Assembly (NCBI GenBank): GCA_019828595.1
Contig: JAHQRK010000027.1
Span: 248,001-312,000, forward strand
Reading direction: 5' to 3'
Length of the DNA: 64,000 nt
Source of the DNA: Aphanomyces cochlioides
Taxonomy: Eukaryota; Oomycota; Saprolegniomycetes; Saprolegniales; Verrucalvaceae
The notes beneath the pieces are model-generated. The model saw only the letters and a list, made by a program, of their open reading frames with translations. It was not told the DNA's origin and did no database searches. A program made the translations under genes and the position numbers. Below are positions 22,159 to 33,826 of the stretch, piece by piece (position 1 is the stretch's first letter; each line of letters starts with the position of its first letter).

Positions 22159-23746
22159 ATCATCTTCGTCGAGTTCCGATACGTAGTTCGTTTCTGAAAT
22201 AATTGCATTCTATTTCTTTTCAAAGCCAGAATGTGCATGACACAGCGGGTGGTTCTCTAAGGCAGCGCATTTGATGCAAAAGATATAGGCATGAGCAGTG
22301 CTTGCTTTACAAGCGGGCAGTATTTTCGATTCCACACTGTGCGATTTCAATTAGCGAGAAACAGCTGCAGAGCTACAATTCAACATCTGCGATTGTTTGT
22401 GCGACATTGTTGAAGTTCCCAACACGAGCATATTCAGCCCTTGTTTTGACCATTTTTCGCTCTCTCCCTTCTTTTTGATTTGGTTGGTGAAAACAGTTGT
22501 GTGTGTCTTGGGTGGCAGCGTGAGTCGTCCCTCGGAGAAAGTTAGACTTGAGGATGGATCGTGGTCGAAAGTATTACTGAGTAGAGTCTGCCCGCTGGAG
22601 ACGACCAGAGTGTTTCGGATTGAGCTCAGCTCCATTGTGTGTTGTGGTGACGTTCCTGGCAACGAAACGCGATGTGGTGAAAGCGAAATTGTACGAGCTT
22701 CCCCTGAACCAACCATTTGGCCGGCATATGCTGCAGCCATTCAACTTACAGACATGAAACGCGACAGCTTTGCACATTAGCTCTGGCGTCGAACTTTTGC
22801 GTGTGTTGCTTTGAAGTGTATAAACTTTCTGTCATATTTTTTATCGAGACTCCCATGACGGAGCTCAATGAAGACGAAGATTGCCTTCAATCGGTCACTT
22901 TTCAAGTTGCCGTCCATATGTTCATCAGCAACGACACCTCCGTGAATTTTTCGTCAAGGTTGGGGCGTTTGCCTCCTCTTCAAACAAGAACGTATTCCCT
23001 CGACAACGTGTTCAAGGCTGAGTATGTGCGGCTTTGCCTGAAGTGAACGATCGCAAACAAGTCTAGATCCCACTGACCAAGGAATAAACATTCCACACCC
23101 AAGATTCACACACAACGACAGACCTCATCTCGTCTAGCACATCCTTCGAAGCTGGTTGGAATCGTGATGCCTGTGCTAGACTCATGGAACAGCACTTCCC
23201 CATCCATGCTCCGACCAGCCCTCCGTCCTCAGTTGGCAGTGGGGTGGGCAAGTACTCTGAAGGGAGTGCGAACTCCGGAGGGAGTATGTCGGAGTAAAAG
23301 GAGTGATAAGGACAATCGCGCCTGTCGTACTGGGACAAGTCATGAATTGCTCATGTTCGACGGTTGATATTCATGGCGTTCATAGGATTCACAGCGCTGC
23401 CAACTTGGCGGCGCTCCACATTGTTGAATGATCAAGGCTGTCAGAGGTTGTTGACACTGAACCCAGTGGTAATCTAAACGTTTCCAAGAAATACTGTAAA
23501 CAAGATAACCGAAGATGCCATGGCTGGAGAGGAAGGCCAGGACGTGAAAGTCGACATGGTTCTTTTGCATTAGAGCACTCCAAGACTGTGGTTTACGCAT
23601 CCCACAATGTCCAAATCCCGTGGAGGGAGAGTCTTTGTTCTGCGGACTCTTCCGAATGATATTTTGTCCCGCCAATGTTGGTCACAAATGAAACTTTTCG
23701 GGAAAGAAAAGTCAGCTTGTCACACAAGTCTTTTTGCCAGAAGGGC
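22159..23746. other. upstream region of START-FYVE gene A; partly duplicated
   Basis: Holds no gene I can identify. A minus-strand Ser/Thr-rich frame (22740-22351) starts with ATG but shows no domain. From about 22840 to 23746 the sequence is clearly related to 33090-33800, which sits in front of START-FYVE copy E; shared words include CCCATGACGGAGCTCA and GACCAGCCCTCCGTCCTC. This is therefore the ancestral 5' flank of one branch of the family and probably contains its promoter. Confidence 0.5.
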
Positions 23747-25039
23747 ATGAAGATGCCACTGCCACCCGACTACTTCCAATGCCCACCACTGTCGCCTGAA
23801 GAATGCGAGCAATACGAACACCAGGCTTTGCAAAATATACAAGACTTGGTACGAACACTTCATAGTCTCGAGACACTCAGCTTATCCAGCTAGAGAAGGC
23901 CGACATTACAAATCCACGATACAAGTGGCAGCTTGTTTGCCATGAAGCAGAAGTCGAGATCTTCCGTGGCAAAGATCCGTGCACACCAACTACCGCCATG
24001 CTCTTCTGTTCGACGGTAGACCTTGCTGCCACACTCGACGAAGTGGCCAACTTCTTTCGCACCCGGACACGATATGAATTGAAGGAGATGATCGACCGAA
24101 CAGACACGACCCCGTTGAATGCTGCCAACTTGTACTCGATATATGAATCCTCCAACTTGGATATCCGAGTACAATGGCTGCTGGAGAAGACTCCATTCGA
24201 TGTCGTCGTGAAGAAACGCGACTTTTGCTTTCTCAAGGTACGCAGCCCACGCCCACTTGCTCTGATACAGACAGCAGTCAACTCAATTGTTAGATCACAA
24301 TGGCACACGAACATGGGCGCGTTCTCTGAATTCCATCCATGTTCCATGCTGCCCTGAATTTCCAAACATTGTTCGCGCTGTCCAATATGGCTCTGGTCTT
24401 GTTTGTCGAGAGTCTGCTCGTCCTGGCTACATCGAGCTGAAGGTCGTCGTGCATTGCGACCCTCGTGGCACACTTCCCAACACGATCAAGGAAAAGGTTG
24501 TTATGGATCTCTGTCGTACCGCCAAAGGCATCGACCTCAATTTGCGCAAAAACCGACTGACTGGGACGCCATTCTTGTCAGGAGAGCAAGTTGTCGAGTT
24601 GTCGAGTCGACAGCGATGCTACTTATGCAAACGAAGCTTTGGTTTCTTTCGAAAGAAGAAGAATTGTTTCAAATGCGGCGAGGTACAGCACACGAAACAA
24701 CTCAGTCACCAAATAATCCTTGTTTAGGTCGTTTGTACGCAATGTGGGCCGAAATGGGATGTCAAAGTTGGAGACACCCCTGTCAAAGTCCGAGCTTGCA
24801 CGTCCTGCTCGTTGCTCTCAAGGTCATCGATTGGTGTGGAGACTGCCACTGACATGTCAACTTGTATCACTCCTTCATCCGCACAATCAACCGATGTATG
24901 GCGCCTGACAGACGGCGACGACCATAGCGACGACGACGACGGTGAATCTTCATTCGTGTCGTTTATCACAGACAGCAGTATGTCTCATTACAGCGTCAGC
25001 ACTGGCGGTCGGCCAACATTTGATCACAGTCATGAATAA
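23747..25039 (+). CDS. START-FYVE protein, copy A (388 aa, intact after splicing)
   Basis: FYVE fingers bind phosphatidylinositol 3-phosphate on endosomes; START-like domains bind lipids. Oomycetes have many START-FYVE proteins of this size. Four exons: 23747-23848, 23890-24237, 24278-24682, 24728-25039 (introns 41, 40, 45 nt; 34+116+135+104 codons, TAA 25037-25039). Exon 1: MKMPLPPDYFQCPPLSPEEC. Exons 2-3: START-like part with TLDEVANFFRTRT, 'IRVQWLLEKTPFDVV', KKRDFCFLK and 'ESARPGYIELKVVVHCDPRG'. FYVE finger: RCYLCKRSFGFFRKKKNC, FKCGE, intron, then VVCTQCGPKW and KVRACTSC; the intron splits the finger. C-terminus is acidic (DGDDHSDDDDGE) and Ser-rich. No lesion seen. Ligand and function are inferred from the family only. 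Confidence 0.85.
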
Positions 25040-25935
25040 CATTGGGAGGACGTGTTGATGGTTTATTGTGTGTTTGGTGGATTTGAGTTTGATCCGCCAC
25101 ATCGGGGTTGATCGTCACTGTATTGTTGTCAAAGAAGTCAAGCCAACGGAACCCATAGGAACTCGTTGCTGAAGGACAACACTGATAGCGCCGTCATAGT
25201 CCTCTCGAGCACCTCATTCGAAACCTGATGGTGGTGTTGTCTGGACACACGCATTTCCCCCTCAAAGCGCTGTCCGCACGGACTGGGCTGAAAGAGAGAT
25301 TCAACATGTTTGCCACCGAGACTGAAAGATAACCTCGACGTGCCTAACTTGTCATAGGACAGTCGACGTCCATGCTGATGATCCTCATGATTAGTCCCAT
25401 CTTTTCTTGATTGCTCTGTTCTTGGAGATGGCACAATGCTGACGTACCCTGAGCCATCTCAGCTCTTCAACGATTGCGCAAGGAGATATACGAATTTGCC
25501 ATGACGAGAAGGAATCTACACTTCATCCTGACTGCTTGATCCCCTCCGAACTGTGGCTTGCTCATCCTCACAGTCAGTACGATTTGACTGTAGTCCAGGA
25601 GCCCCTTTGATCCGTGTCCACACCAGCACATGCCGTGCACACATTAGTGTCCATGATGTTTTCGGGCTCCGAGCTGGACATTCGTGTCGGACGCGGATTG
25701 TGGTAACGTCAGCAGGCAAACCATGGAACTGAGCTCGATGTGAAGCACTCCGGTCTTCTATTTGCCGCGTCGTTGCAACTCTTCGCTGTGATACTTCATC
25801 CCGTCCGTTTAAGTCAACTCATCACCCACGATGCACACCACTGTTTTCGCCAGACGGCAAAATTTGCCGTGTCGACAGTGGCGACCACTGTACTTACGGA
25901 TATTTTTCCGGAACAAGTAAAATTTCCCAGGAACG
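25040..25935. repeat. duplicated START-FYVE-type 5' flank without a gene (copy 1)
   Basis: Related over its length to 37700-38415 (shared words ATCCGCCACATCGGGGTTGA, GGAGATATACGAATTTGCCA, AAGGAATCTACACTTCATCC). Both copies end in a CTGTTTTCGCCAGAC word that also precedes the ATG of START-FYVE copy D (31711-31731). I infer that these are upstream regions of a D-type gene whose coding part was lost at the AT-rich repeat that follows. Confidence 0.6.
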
Positions 25936-25939
25936 TCGG

Positions 25940-26190
25940 AAGATAGTTTTTTTTTACTTTTTCTATTGTCATTTTCAACCAAATTTGTGGTTTTGACCAA
26001 AAAGTGAATTCATTTTCAAATCGATTTTATCATACTGAAGTGGTGTGTGTCAGTGTGTGTTTTGTGTGAGTTAGGCATTCTGATTGGCTGAATAATTTTA
26101 AATTTTTAATTCTAGCCAATCAGAGAAGCCCGTTCGATTCGGAACCTCGGTCGATTCAAATCATTCCTCACAATTTTGTATCAAACGCAC
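25940..26190 (+). repeat. AT-rich dispersed repeat, copy 1
   Basis: Words such as TTTCAAATCGATTTTATCATACTGAAG and TCTGATTGGCTGA recur at 38630-38870 in the same orientation and at about 27520-27740 inverted, inside the foldback element. Probably a piece of a MITE or foldback family. Confidence 0.75.
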
Positions 26191-26355
26191 AATTTTGCTA
26201 AGAGAATTAATTGCAAGATTCATTTGGAAACTTTGGGCAGCAAGGAGTTTGGATGGATATCAGACAGCGAACAAAAGCTCGTTTGCCATTTTCATCAGGA
26301 TCAAGCATATGAGAAGACTACAAGTAGTGAGATGTCGTAAATGTGAGCTTGCTTC

Positions 26356-26844
26356 CTTGAGACAGCAAAAGTCGCAATTTCTTCCCGACAGCATTGAATG
26401 GGGTTTTCTCCAGCATCCATTGCAGTCGAACATCCAAGTCTGGCGAGTCATGTATTGAGTACAAGGTGGCAGCGTCTAAAAAGGCTAGCTCGATTCGGTC
26501 AAACATCTCCTTGAGTTCGCCTCGTGTCGACGTGCGAAAGAAGTTTTCCACTTCGTCCAGTGTGGCAGCAATTTCTGCAGTTGAACACAAGGGTGTGGTA
26601 GACGTCGGGCGGTAAGGATCTTTGCTACGGAAGATCTCCACTTCTGCTTCACCCGCCACGCGCTGCCACTCGTTATCGAGGATTCGGCTTTCTCAAGCTA
26701 TTAATAGACAAGTTGAGACGCTCAAAGTCGTCACTTGGGTGCGCTACCCAGGTCTTGTATGTTTTGCCTCGCCTGCTCCATGTACTTCTCGTATCCAGTA
26801 GACGACAGCGGCGAACATTTGAAGAAGGCCGGTGGGAATTTCAT
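26356..26844 (-). pseudogene. START-FYVE copy B, fragment of exons 1-2
   Basis: Exon 1 starts at ATG 26844 (MKFPPAFFKCSPLSSTGYEK) and ends NIQDL near 26749; the donor has an extra G. An intron of about 51 nt ends TAG at 26698, and exon 2 runs from 26697 to about 26356, with 'AEVEIFRSKDPYRP', AATLDEVENFFRTSTRGELK and 'LQWMLEKTPFNAV'. The stretch after EKA has a small deletion and a stop, and KKRDFCFLK is frameshifted with loss of the donor GT. Exons 3-4 with the FYVE finger are absent. It is the most divergent member and the only one on the minus strand. Confidence 0.8.
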
Positions 26845-27060
26845 CTTCGTTTGCTTTCTGCATTTGCTTTCTGTCACAAGACACAGTTACACAAGACTCT
26901 CCTGTGACTAGTACAGTTGCTCTACGATGAATAGTACACTTATGGACGGATCGCGGAGGTTGAAGGTATCGCTCTGTGTGGCTCAGTAGTACCATGCGAA
27001 AGACAAGGTCGGACTCTCAAATGAAGCAAACATATTCTTACAGATAATAGAAAACTACTA

Positions 27061-27950
27061 CACCATTTGCCGGTTTAGTTCGTTTAACTTGGGATATATT
27101 TCGTATCGTTTGCAATATATTTCGTATCAGTGCAATATATTTCTTATGACTTGCATTTAATTTCGTGGTCGGCAACGAAAATCGATTTATATTTCGCATG
27201 ACTTGCATTATATTTCATACCTCTTGCATTTAATTTCGTATTTTTTAGCTTATATTTCGTATCACGTGCATTTAATTTCGCAGAAAAGATAAAAAGTACA
27301 TAGAAAAATTAACAAAAAATTGTTATCGACCTCATAAGAAATTGATGGGACACTTCAATCACCATATAAGTCAATGCGAGGATCAATCAAGCTCGGCAGA
27401 GTTCATATGCGCTTGCCCGTCGCAAATTCATAGCTCAAGCCAACACTGCAACACATGTGAAACGTCATATCTCAATAGGACGTTGAATATATTTTGCATT
27501 ATTGTGCTTTTTGAGGAACGGTTTGAATCGACCGAGGTTTCGAATCGATTCCGAATCGAACGGTCTTCTCTGATTGGCTAGAATTAAAAATTAAAATTAG
27601 TCAGCCAATCAGAATCGATCAGTCACCTCACTCACGCAAAACACACACTGACACACACCACTTCAGTATGATGAAATCGATTTGAAAATGAATTCGCATT
27701 TTGGTCAAAACCACAAATTTGGTTGAAAATGACAATACTACGAATTAAAATGCACGTGATACAAAATATAAGCAAAAAATATGAAATTAAATGCAAGAGG
27801 TATGAAATATAATGCGAAATATAAATCGATTTTCGTTGCCGACCACGAAATTAAATGCAAGTCATACGAAATATATTGCACTGATACGAAATATATTGCA
27901 AATGATACGAAATATATCGCAAGTTAAACGAACTAAACCGGCAAATGGTG
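27061..27950. mobile_element. foldback/MITE-type element sharing mariner termini (890 bp)
   Basis: Begins CACCATTTGCCGGTTTAG and ends with the reverse complement; TA on both sides (27059-27060, 27951-27952). Long TIRs of about 220 bp (27061-27282 and 27740-27950). The TIRs consist of many spaced copies of words like TATATTTCGTAT and TGCAATATATTTCG. The 13 terminal bases equal those of the coding mariner at 16715-18460, so it could be mobilised by that transposase. The interior (about 27520-27740) carries an inverted copy of the AT-rich repeat at 25940-26190. No gene. Confidence 0.85.
27520..27740 (-). repeat. AT-rich dispersed repeat, copy 2 (inverted)
   Basis: Reverse-complement relative of 25940-26190, enclosed by the long TIRs of the foldback element. 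Confidence 0.75.
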
Positions 27951-27952
27951 TA

Positions 27953-28584
27953 GTACGTATTAGGAATATTGCTTGAGGCGCACCCATCAATCAAGATGCT
28001 TAAACGCACCGCACCTTTCATTGCAGATCTCGAAAAAGCAGATGCGCCAGAGGTTGCTGTCTGTGTCGACGCATGGACACTTCCTTCATCACGCCTCATG
28101 CAAACTTCTTTTTCGTGCTTCATGTTTGAGAGAGGCTTCAAACAGCGATGATAGACCCAAATATTTCACACCAAAGTGCAACGTCAGTCTTGAGGTGTTT
28201 ATTTCCCTTGTAACGTTAGATCACATTCGAAATGTGGGATGGGAAGGTCTCACGCTCGTGTTGCGTAGACTATCGAATTCTCCCGCGGTCAACCCAGACT
28301 TGCACCTGAGCAAGCTTTTTGAGATAAATCATACTAGTAGGAATCTAACTATTCCATGGTGTCCTCGTTGCTTGTAAGTTTTCTCTAGTTTGCTTGGCCC
28401 TGGACACTTAGTAAAACCATAAACCTGAATTCACACTGTCAATCCGAAACACTCTGGTCTTCTTTCGTGGCAGTGTTGCCACTTCTTTCTTCACCCTATC
28501 ATGATCTGGTCACTTATGTAACTTTCTCGGAATGACTACACACGTTGCTGCACAAGACACACAACTGTTTTGCGACTGAGTAAA
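27953..28584. other. 5' flank of START-FYVE copy C with gene relic
   Basis: A frame around 28141-28377 (with FTPKCNVSLEVFISLV and WEGLTLVLRRLSN) resembles the plus-strand sequence at about 31130-31300 (FTPKCTSSIAAF; WDVLIFALSGLSN, in two frames). These are two relics of one unrecognised gene or promoter segment. The 60 or so bases before ATG 28585 presumably hold the start of transcription of copy C. Confidence 0.35.
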
Positions 28585-29890
28585 ATGAAGATGGCACTTC
28601 CTCCTGAATACTTCCAATGCCCACCACTGTCACGTGAAGAATGCGAGCAATATGAACATCAAGCCTTGCAAAATATACAAGAGCTGGTAAGTGTTCCCAA
28701 CTCTCTTCAGGTGGTACTCACACTTGCCCAGCTCGAAAAAGCAGACGTGACAAATCCACGATACGAGTGGCAACATGTTTCCCATGAAGAGGAAATCGAG
28801 ATCTTCCGCGGGAGAGATTCGTCCACACCGACTTCCGCTGCGCTCTTCTGCTCAACGGTAGACATTGCTGGCACGCTGGACGAAGTGGCAAACTTATTTC
28901 GCATGCGGACAAGAGATGAATTTAAGGAGACGATCGACCGGTCTGATAGTGCGCTGTTGGACGGTGCCGTCTTGTACACGATACATGAATCCTCCAGCTC
29001 GGATATTCGACTGCACTGGCTTCTCGAGAAAAAGCCATTTGATGTCATTGGGAAGAAACGCGACTTTTGCTTCCTCACGGTACGAAGCTCGAGCTCTCTC
29101 ACTTGATCCAAAATGTGTAGTCTACTCAATTGCTTGGCCGAGATGGAAATGACCGACAAACATGGATTCGCTGCTTCAAATCAGTCCAAATCCCATGGTG
29201 TCCTGAGTTTTCAAATGTCATTCGCGCAGTCCTATACGGTTCCGGTTTCGTTTGTCGAGAATCTGAACGTCCTGGGTACGTTAATTTGATGTGCGTCATG
29301 CACACCGACCTTCGTGGTACACTTCCCAGTGCGTTGAAGGAAAGAGCGGTCATGGATTTGTGTCGTTCAGCGAGAGTCATCGACCGCAATCTGCGGGAAA
29401 ACCGACTGATTGAAACTCCATTCTTGTCAGGAGAACAATTCGTCAAGTTGTCGAGTCGAGAGCAATGCTATTTATGCAAACGAAGCTTTTGTTTCTTTCG
29501 AAAGAAGAAAAATTGCTTCAAGTGCGGCGAGGTACAAGACACGAACAAGCACAAGGACAAGCGATTCATAATTCAATTGATTAGGTGGTTTGTACTCAAT
29601 GCGGACCAAAGTGGAATATCAAAATTGCAGGCACTTCTGTTAAAGTTCGAGCTTGCACAACTTGCTCGCTGCTCTCATGGCCATCGCTTGGAGGAAATAC
29701 TGCCATGTCTACTCTTATCACTCCTTCATCCATACCCTCAACTGATGTGTGGAACCTTGCAGACGTCGATGATAGCGACGACGACGACGACGATGAATCG
29801 TCTTTCGTGTCCTTTATCACAGCCAGCTCTATGTCGCATTACAGCGTCAGCACCGGCGGTCGGCCAACATTTGACCACAGTCAAGAATAG
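28585..29890 (+). CDS. START-FYVE protein, copy C (388 aa, intact after splicing)
   Basis: Four exons: 28585-28686, 28732-29079, 29121-29531, 29585-29890 (introns 45, 41 and 53 nt; 34+116+137+102 codons; TAG 29888-29890). Exon 1 MKMALPPEYFQCPPLSREEC. START-like part: 'EEEIEIFRGRDSS', TLDEVANLFRMRTRDEFK, KKRDFCFLT, then 'DRQTWIRCFKSVQIPWCP' and RESERPGYVNLMCVMH. FYVE: 'QCYLCKRSFCFFRKKKNC', FKCGE, intron, VVCTQCGPKWNIKI and 'RACTTC'. Acidic tail DDSDDDDDDE. Intron 1 is 45 nt without a stop, so a transcript retaining it stays in frame (15 extra residues). No lesion seen. Same likely role as copy A: PI3P and lipid binding, by family. Confidence 0.85.
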
Positions 29891-31373
29891 CTCTAGTACT
29901 AGTTCCTGTTCGTTTTGCACAAGTGAATGAGCGTTTAGTCATGCTTTATTGGAGACATGCTGGAGAGCCCTCTTTCAACGCTCGTTGTTGCAGTGTAGCT
30001 TCCGAACGAAAGCAGGACGATGTCAGTCCCTTTTACTTTGACCGAGCCATTTTGCAACTCGATGAGTCAAGAAACAACATGTTCAGGATCCAGTTGTGTC
30101 ATTTAGATCGAGATTGGATTCCGATCGAGTTCCAGGAGATGACGTCCATTTAACTTTGATGGCAGATTGACTGTGCGTGGTTACTTCCAGAGTGTCAAGC
30201 TTACAGCACATACCCCACTCAAGCTATGAGCGTGCTCAGAACTTTCAAAAAGCCGCCCAAAGGGTTGTCTGCTCCAAGTTGGGAGCACGAATTATCAGAG
30301 ATCCGTGATAACCTTTTCCTTGATCGCATTAGGAAGTGTGCATTGCGATGTTAAAAACCCATGGAGGGAGAGATCCATGGTTCTGCTAACTCGATCGTCA
30401 ATTCCATCGAAATGAGGTGTGCGCTGGGAATGCACAATGAAGGCATCGCTGTCATGAAGTCGTATCCAGATGATGGAAACTATATTTCATTTTCTAAAGC
30501 TGATGGTTAACCCTGCGTCATTCAACGAAAGCCATCAATAGTGAAGACTGAGTGTGTCTCTTGAGCATTAGCAGGACAACAACTACCTAACTACAAATTA
30601 TAGCGCTGTCCTCTAATTGAATGACGAGAGCAATTTGCCTAGCTAAAGCTAATCCACAGGAGACTCAAATCCAGTCAAACTGTTCTTGTGCTGGTACTGA
30701 TGCCAGAATATTGCGACCGATTTTGAGTTGATGAGAAATCATAAATTTACGTATGTCCGGTAACAACACTGCTAAGCCCTGAGACTTGTGCTGGCATTTG
30801 CAGACTCTTATAAACGAGTAAGTCTATTGGCCAATAATATCACGTCTTATCCTCATTATAAGCTATGATTGGATGAATTATTGGTTATTTTTGGCGTTCG
30901 AAGTCCAATTTCAACAATTTCTTTCTTATTCCGAATTTGAGTAGTCCGGGAGAATGATAGAAATTCACATCAAGTCATCTTTCATGGCTGAGGCAAAATA
31001 TATGGTGGCTCACCGAGCAGGTGAATCCTGCTTCCGGTAATGGAGGCGTAAAAACCGTAGAATGAACCCTATCACGAACTTGAAAGAACGACACCGGGAA
31101 GAGAGCGAGTGGTTTGCTTGCGTCACACTTTGGGAGGTGGAGAATTTCACACCCAAATGTACATCGTCAATCGCTGCCTTTCTCAAGAATCAAGCAATGG
31201 GATGTTCTGATCTTTGCGTTGTCTGGACTTTCGAATCGGACTTCGACACTTGCGCCAGGGTATGCTGGATGCAATCCGAGTATTGTAGCAGATGAAGAAA
31301 AATAATTTATTTGAACTTCTTGCTTTATTTGCTCGGTGCAGGGGGAAAAGGAAAAGCATCCTTGTATAGTCAT
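29891..31373. other. no intact gene; relic similar to 28.1-28.4 kb
   Basis: 3' flank of copy C, then sequence without recognisable genes. The stretch 31062-31300 shows the relic shared with 28141-28377. The frame 29923-30153 has no domain and overlaps the likely 3' UTR. Confidence 0.35.
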
Positions 31374-31607
31374 TGTAACCGGACGCTCCGGTTACTTGCT
31401 CTTTGACCCTTGGCATGACATGCCTGCTGTTAGCATGTCATCTGTATTCCCCTGCATGTGAAGCACTCTGTGCTCTCTGCCATTCCTTTGCCTCGATGCC
31501 TTCTAGGCCATTCATATTCACTGGCTCACAAGCCCTGTTTGACTCTGCATCCATTAGCTTTAGGCTCAGCTAGGCTTCAGAGCAAGTAACCGGAGCGTCC
31601 GGTTACA
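31374..31607. mobile_element. 234-bp MITE with hairpin TIRs and 5-bp target duplication
   Basis: Starts TGTAACCGGACGCTCCGGTT and ends with its reverse complement; the TIR match is about 30 bp and extends into ACTTGCTCT/AGAGCAAGT. GTCAT flanks both ends (31369-31373, 31608-31612). Each TIR is itself a palindrome (GTAACCGGA-CGC-TCCGGTTAC), so each end can form a hairpin. No coding capacity. A single copy in this window; the superfamily is not clear from a 5-bp duplication. Confidence 0.85.
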
Positions 31608-31731
31608 GTCATCATGGTTCTCTGAGGCAATCGTTTGCGCGTCCACAAGTGCAAAAATGTCGCATTTCATGTTGGTCAGATAATGGCTGCGTCAGCCCCA
31701 ATACACACAACGGTTTTCGCCAGCAAACAAA

Positions 31732-33033
31732 ATGAAGATGCCATTGCCGCCCGACTACTTCGAATGCCCACCACTGTCGCCTGAAGAATGCGAGCAATAC
31801 GAACGTCAGGCCTTGCAAAATATACAAGACTTGGTACGAACAATTCATAGTCTCCTGACACTCAGCTTATCCAGCTAGAGAAAGCAGACATTACGAATCC
31901 ACGATACTAATGGAAGCGGATTGCCGATGGGGCCGAAGTCGAGATCTTCCGTGGCATTGATCCATACAGACCGACTTCGGCAACGCTCTTCTGTTCGACG
32001 GTAGACGTTGCTGGAACACTCGACGAAGTGGCAAACTTCTTTCGCACGCGGACACAAGATGAAACCAAGGAAATGATTGACCGGACGGACTTGGCACTCT
32101 TGGATTCTGCCGACTTGTACACAATACATGAATCGCAAGACTTGGAGGTTCGATTGCAATGGCTCCTTGAGAAAACGCCATTCGATGTCGTCGGGAAGAA
32201 TCGCGACTTTTGCTTCCTTAAGGTATTCCTAGCTCAAGCTATCTCGAGCTGACGGACTGCAGTCAACTCAATTCCTAGACCCGGATGGCTATGGCAGACA
32301 AACGTGGGTTCGCTGCCTAAAATCTGTCGATATTTTATGCTGCCCGGAGTTCACAGACATCATTCGCGCTGTCTAATGCGGCTCGGGACTTGTTTGTCGG
32401 GAATCCAAACGTGCTGGCTATGTCGAGTTGAAAACAATCGTGCATTGCGACCTTCGTGGCACACTTCCCAGTGCATTCAAAGAAAGAGCGGTCATGGATA
32501 TATGCCGTTCAATGAGACGCATTGACCGCAATCTGCGAGAAAACCGACTCATTGAGACGCCATTCTTGTCGGGAGAACAGTTCGTCGAGTTGTCCAGTCG
32601 ACAGCGATGCTATTTATGCAAACGGAGCTTTGGTTTCTTTCGAAAGAAGAAGCATTGTTTCAAGTGCGGCGAGGTACACCAAACGAACGACTCAGTCACC
32701 AACGACGTCTCTGTCTAGGTGGTTTGTTCGCAGTGTGGCCCGAAATGGGATATCAAAGTTGCAGGCACGCCTGTCAAAGTCCGAGCTTGCACAACTTGCT
32801 CGTTGCTCTCAAGGTCATCGCTTGGAATGGAGACTGAGACTGCCATGTCCACAATTATCACACCTTCGTCTGCGGCATCAACCGACGTATGGCGCCTTGC
32901 AGACGGCGAAGATGCCAGTGACGACGACGGTGAATCTTCATTCGTGTCTTTTATCACAGACAGCAGTATGTCACATTACAGCGTCAGCACCGGCGGTCGG
33001 CCAACATTTGACCACAGCCCAGATGAGCTCTGA
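31732..33033 (+). pseudogene. START-FYVE copy D, two nonsense codons
   Basis: Exons as in the intact copies: 31732-31833, 31875-32222, 32263-32673, 32719-33033 (introns 41, 40, 45 nt). Exon 2 has TAA at 31908-31910 where the family has a Lys/Glu codon (RY-K/E-W). Exon 3 has TAA at 32374-32376 where copies A and E have Gln (AVQ). Everything else is preserved: TLDEVANFFRTRTQDETK, NRDFCFLK, FYVE RCYLCKRSFGFFRKKKHC, FKCGE and VVCSQCGPKW. The 3' 531 bp or so (32539-33069) is identical to copy E at 36807-37337, including the last intron. Confidence 0.85.
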
Positions 33034-33039
33034 CGAAGA

Positions 33040-33800
33040 ACTGTTTTGAGTTTGTTGCATTGGAGTGAATAAACTTTTGGTCGTACTTCTTAGCGAGACT
33101 CCCATGACGGAGCTCACTGCATGAGAAGATCGTCTTCAATCTGTCTCTTCAAATGTTTCGGTTCGTGCATTTCATCAGCTTTGACACCTCCGTGGATTCT
33201 TCGTCATGGTAGAGCCCACTGACCTAGGAATAAACATTGCACTTGATTCACGCGACGACAGACCTTTCGTGTAGCACATCCTTCCAAGCTTGTGGGAGTC
33301 GTGATGCAGACTCCTGGAAGAGCACTTTCCCTTCCATGTTTCGACCAGCCCTCCGTCCTCTGTCGGCAGCGCTCCACATAGTTTATTGATTGAGGTAGTC
33401 GGACAAAACCAATCGGTTGGTGGGACAATGTAATGCTGACGCACCCAGTGGAACCTTAACTTTTCAAGAAATATACAAGATGGTTGAAGACGCCATGGCT
33501 GGAGGGGAGGACGAGAATGTGAAAGTCAACATGGTTCTTTTTGCGTTAGACCACTCCGAGACTGTGGTTTGCTCATTCCACAATGTCCAAATCATGTGGA
33601 GGGATTGTCTTTCGTCCTATGCTGAGCAACCAAGCACGTGCCAACGTTCAGGACCTCGAGGTCGCAGGTCAACCATAGCATCAGGCGAAGAATACCAGTA
33701 ATTTCCAAGCAACAAGGTGGCCCACCACTGTTTGTCACACATGCAACTTTCCCGGAAAGTGAAGTCACCCAAGTCACACAACTCCTTTTGCCACGAGGGC
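33040..33800 (+). repeat. 5' flank of START-FYVE copy E, related to 22840-23746
   Basis: Begins right after copy D and runs to the ATG of copy E at 33801. It matches the upstream region of copy A, including the segment just before ATG (GTCACACAA..TTTTGCCA..AGGGCATGA). This shows that the cluster arose by duplication of gene plus promoter units. Confidence 0.7.
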
Positions 33801-33826
33801 ATGACGGTGCCACTGCCACCCGACTA

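Noticed and set aside
22351..22740. 129-aa Ser/Thr-rich minus-strand gene
   Set aside because: Opposite strand is equally open, no domain or neighbour supports it; left as unassigned upstream region.
23997..24357. read-through frames across START-FYVE introns as separate proteins
   Set aside because: Splicing with family-consistent sites gives one full-length protein; the unspliced frames end in intron sequence.
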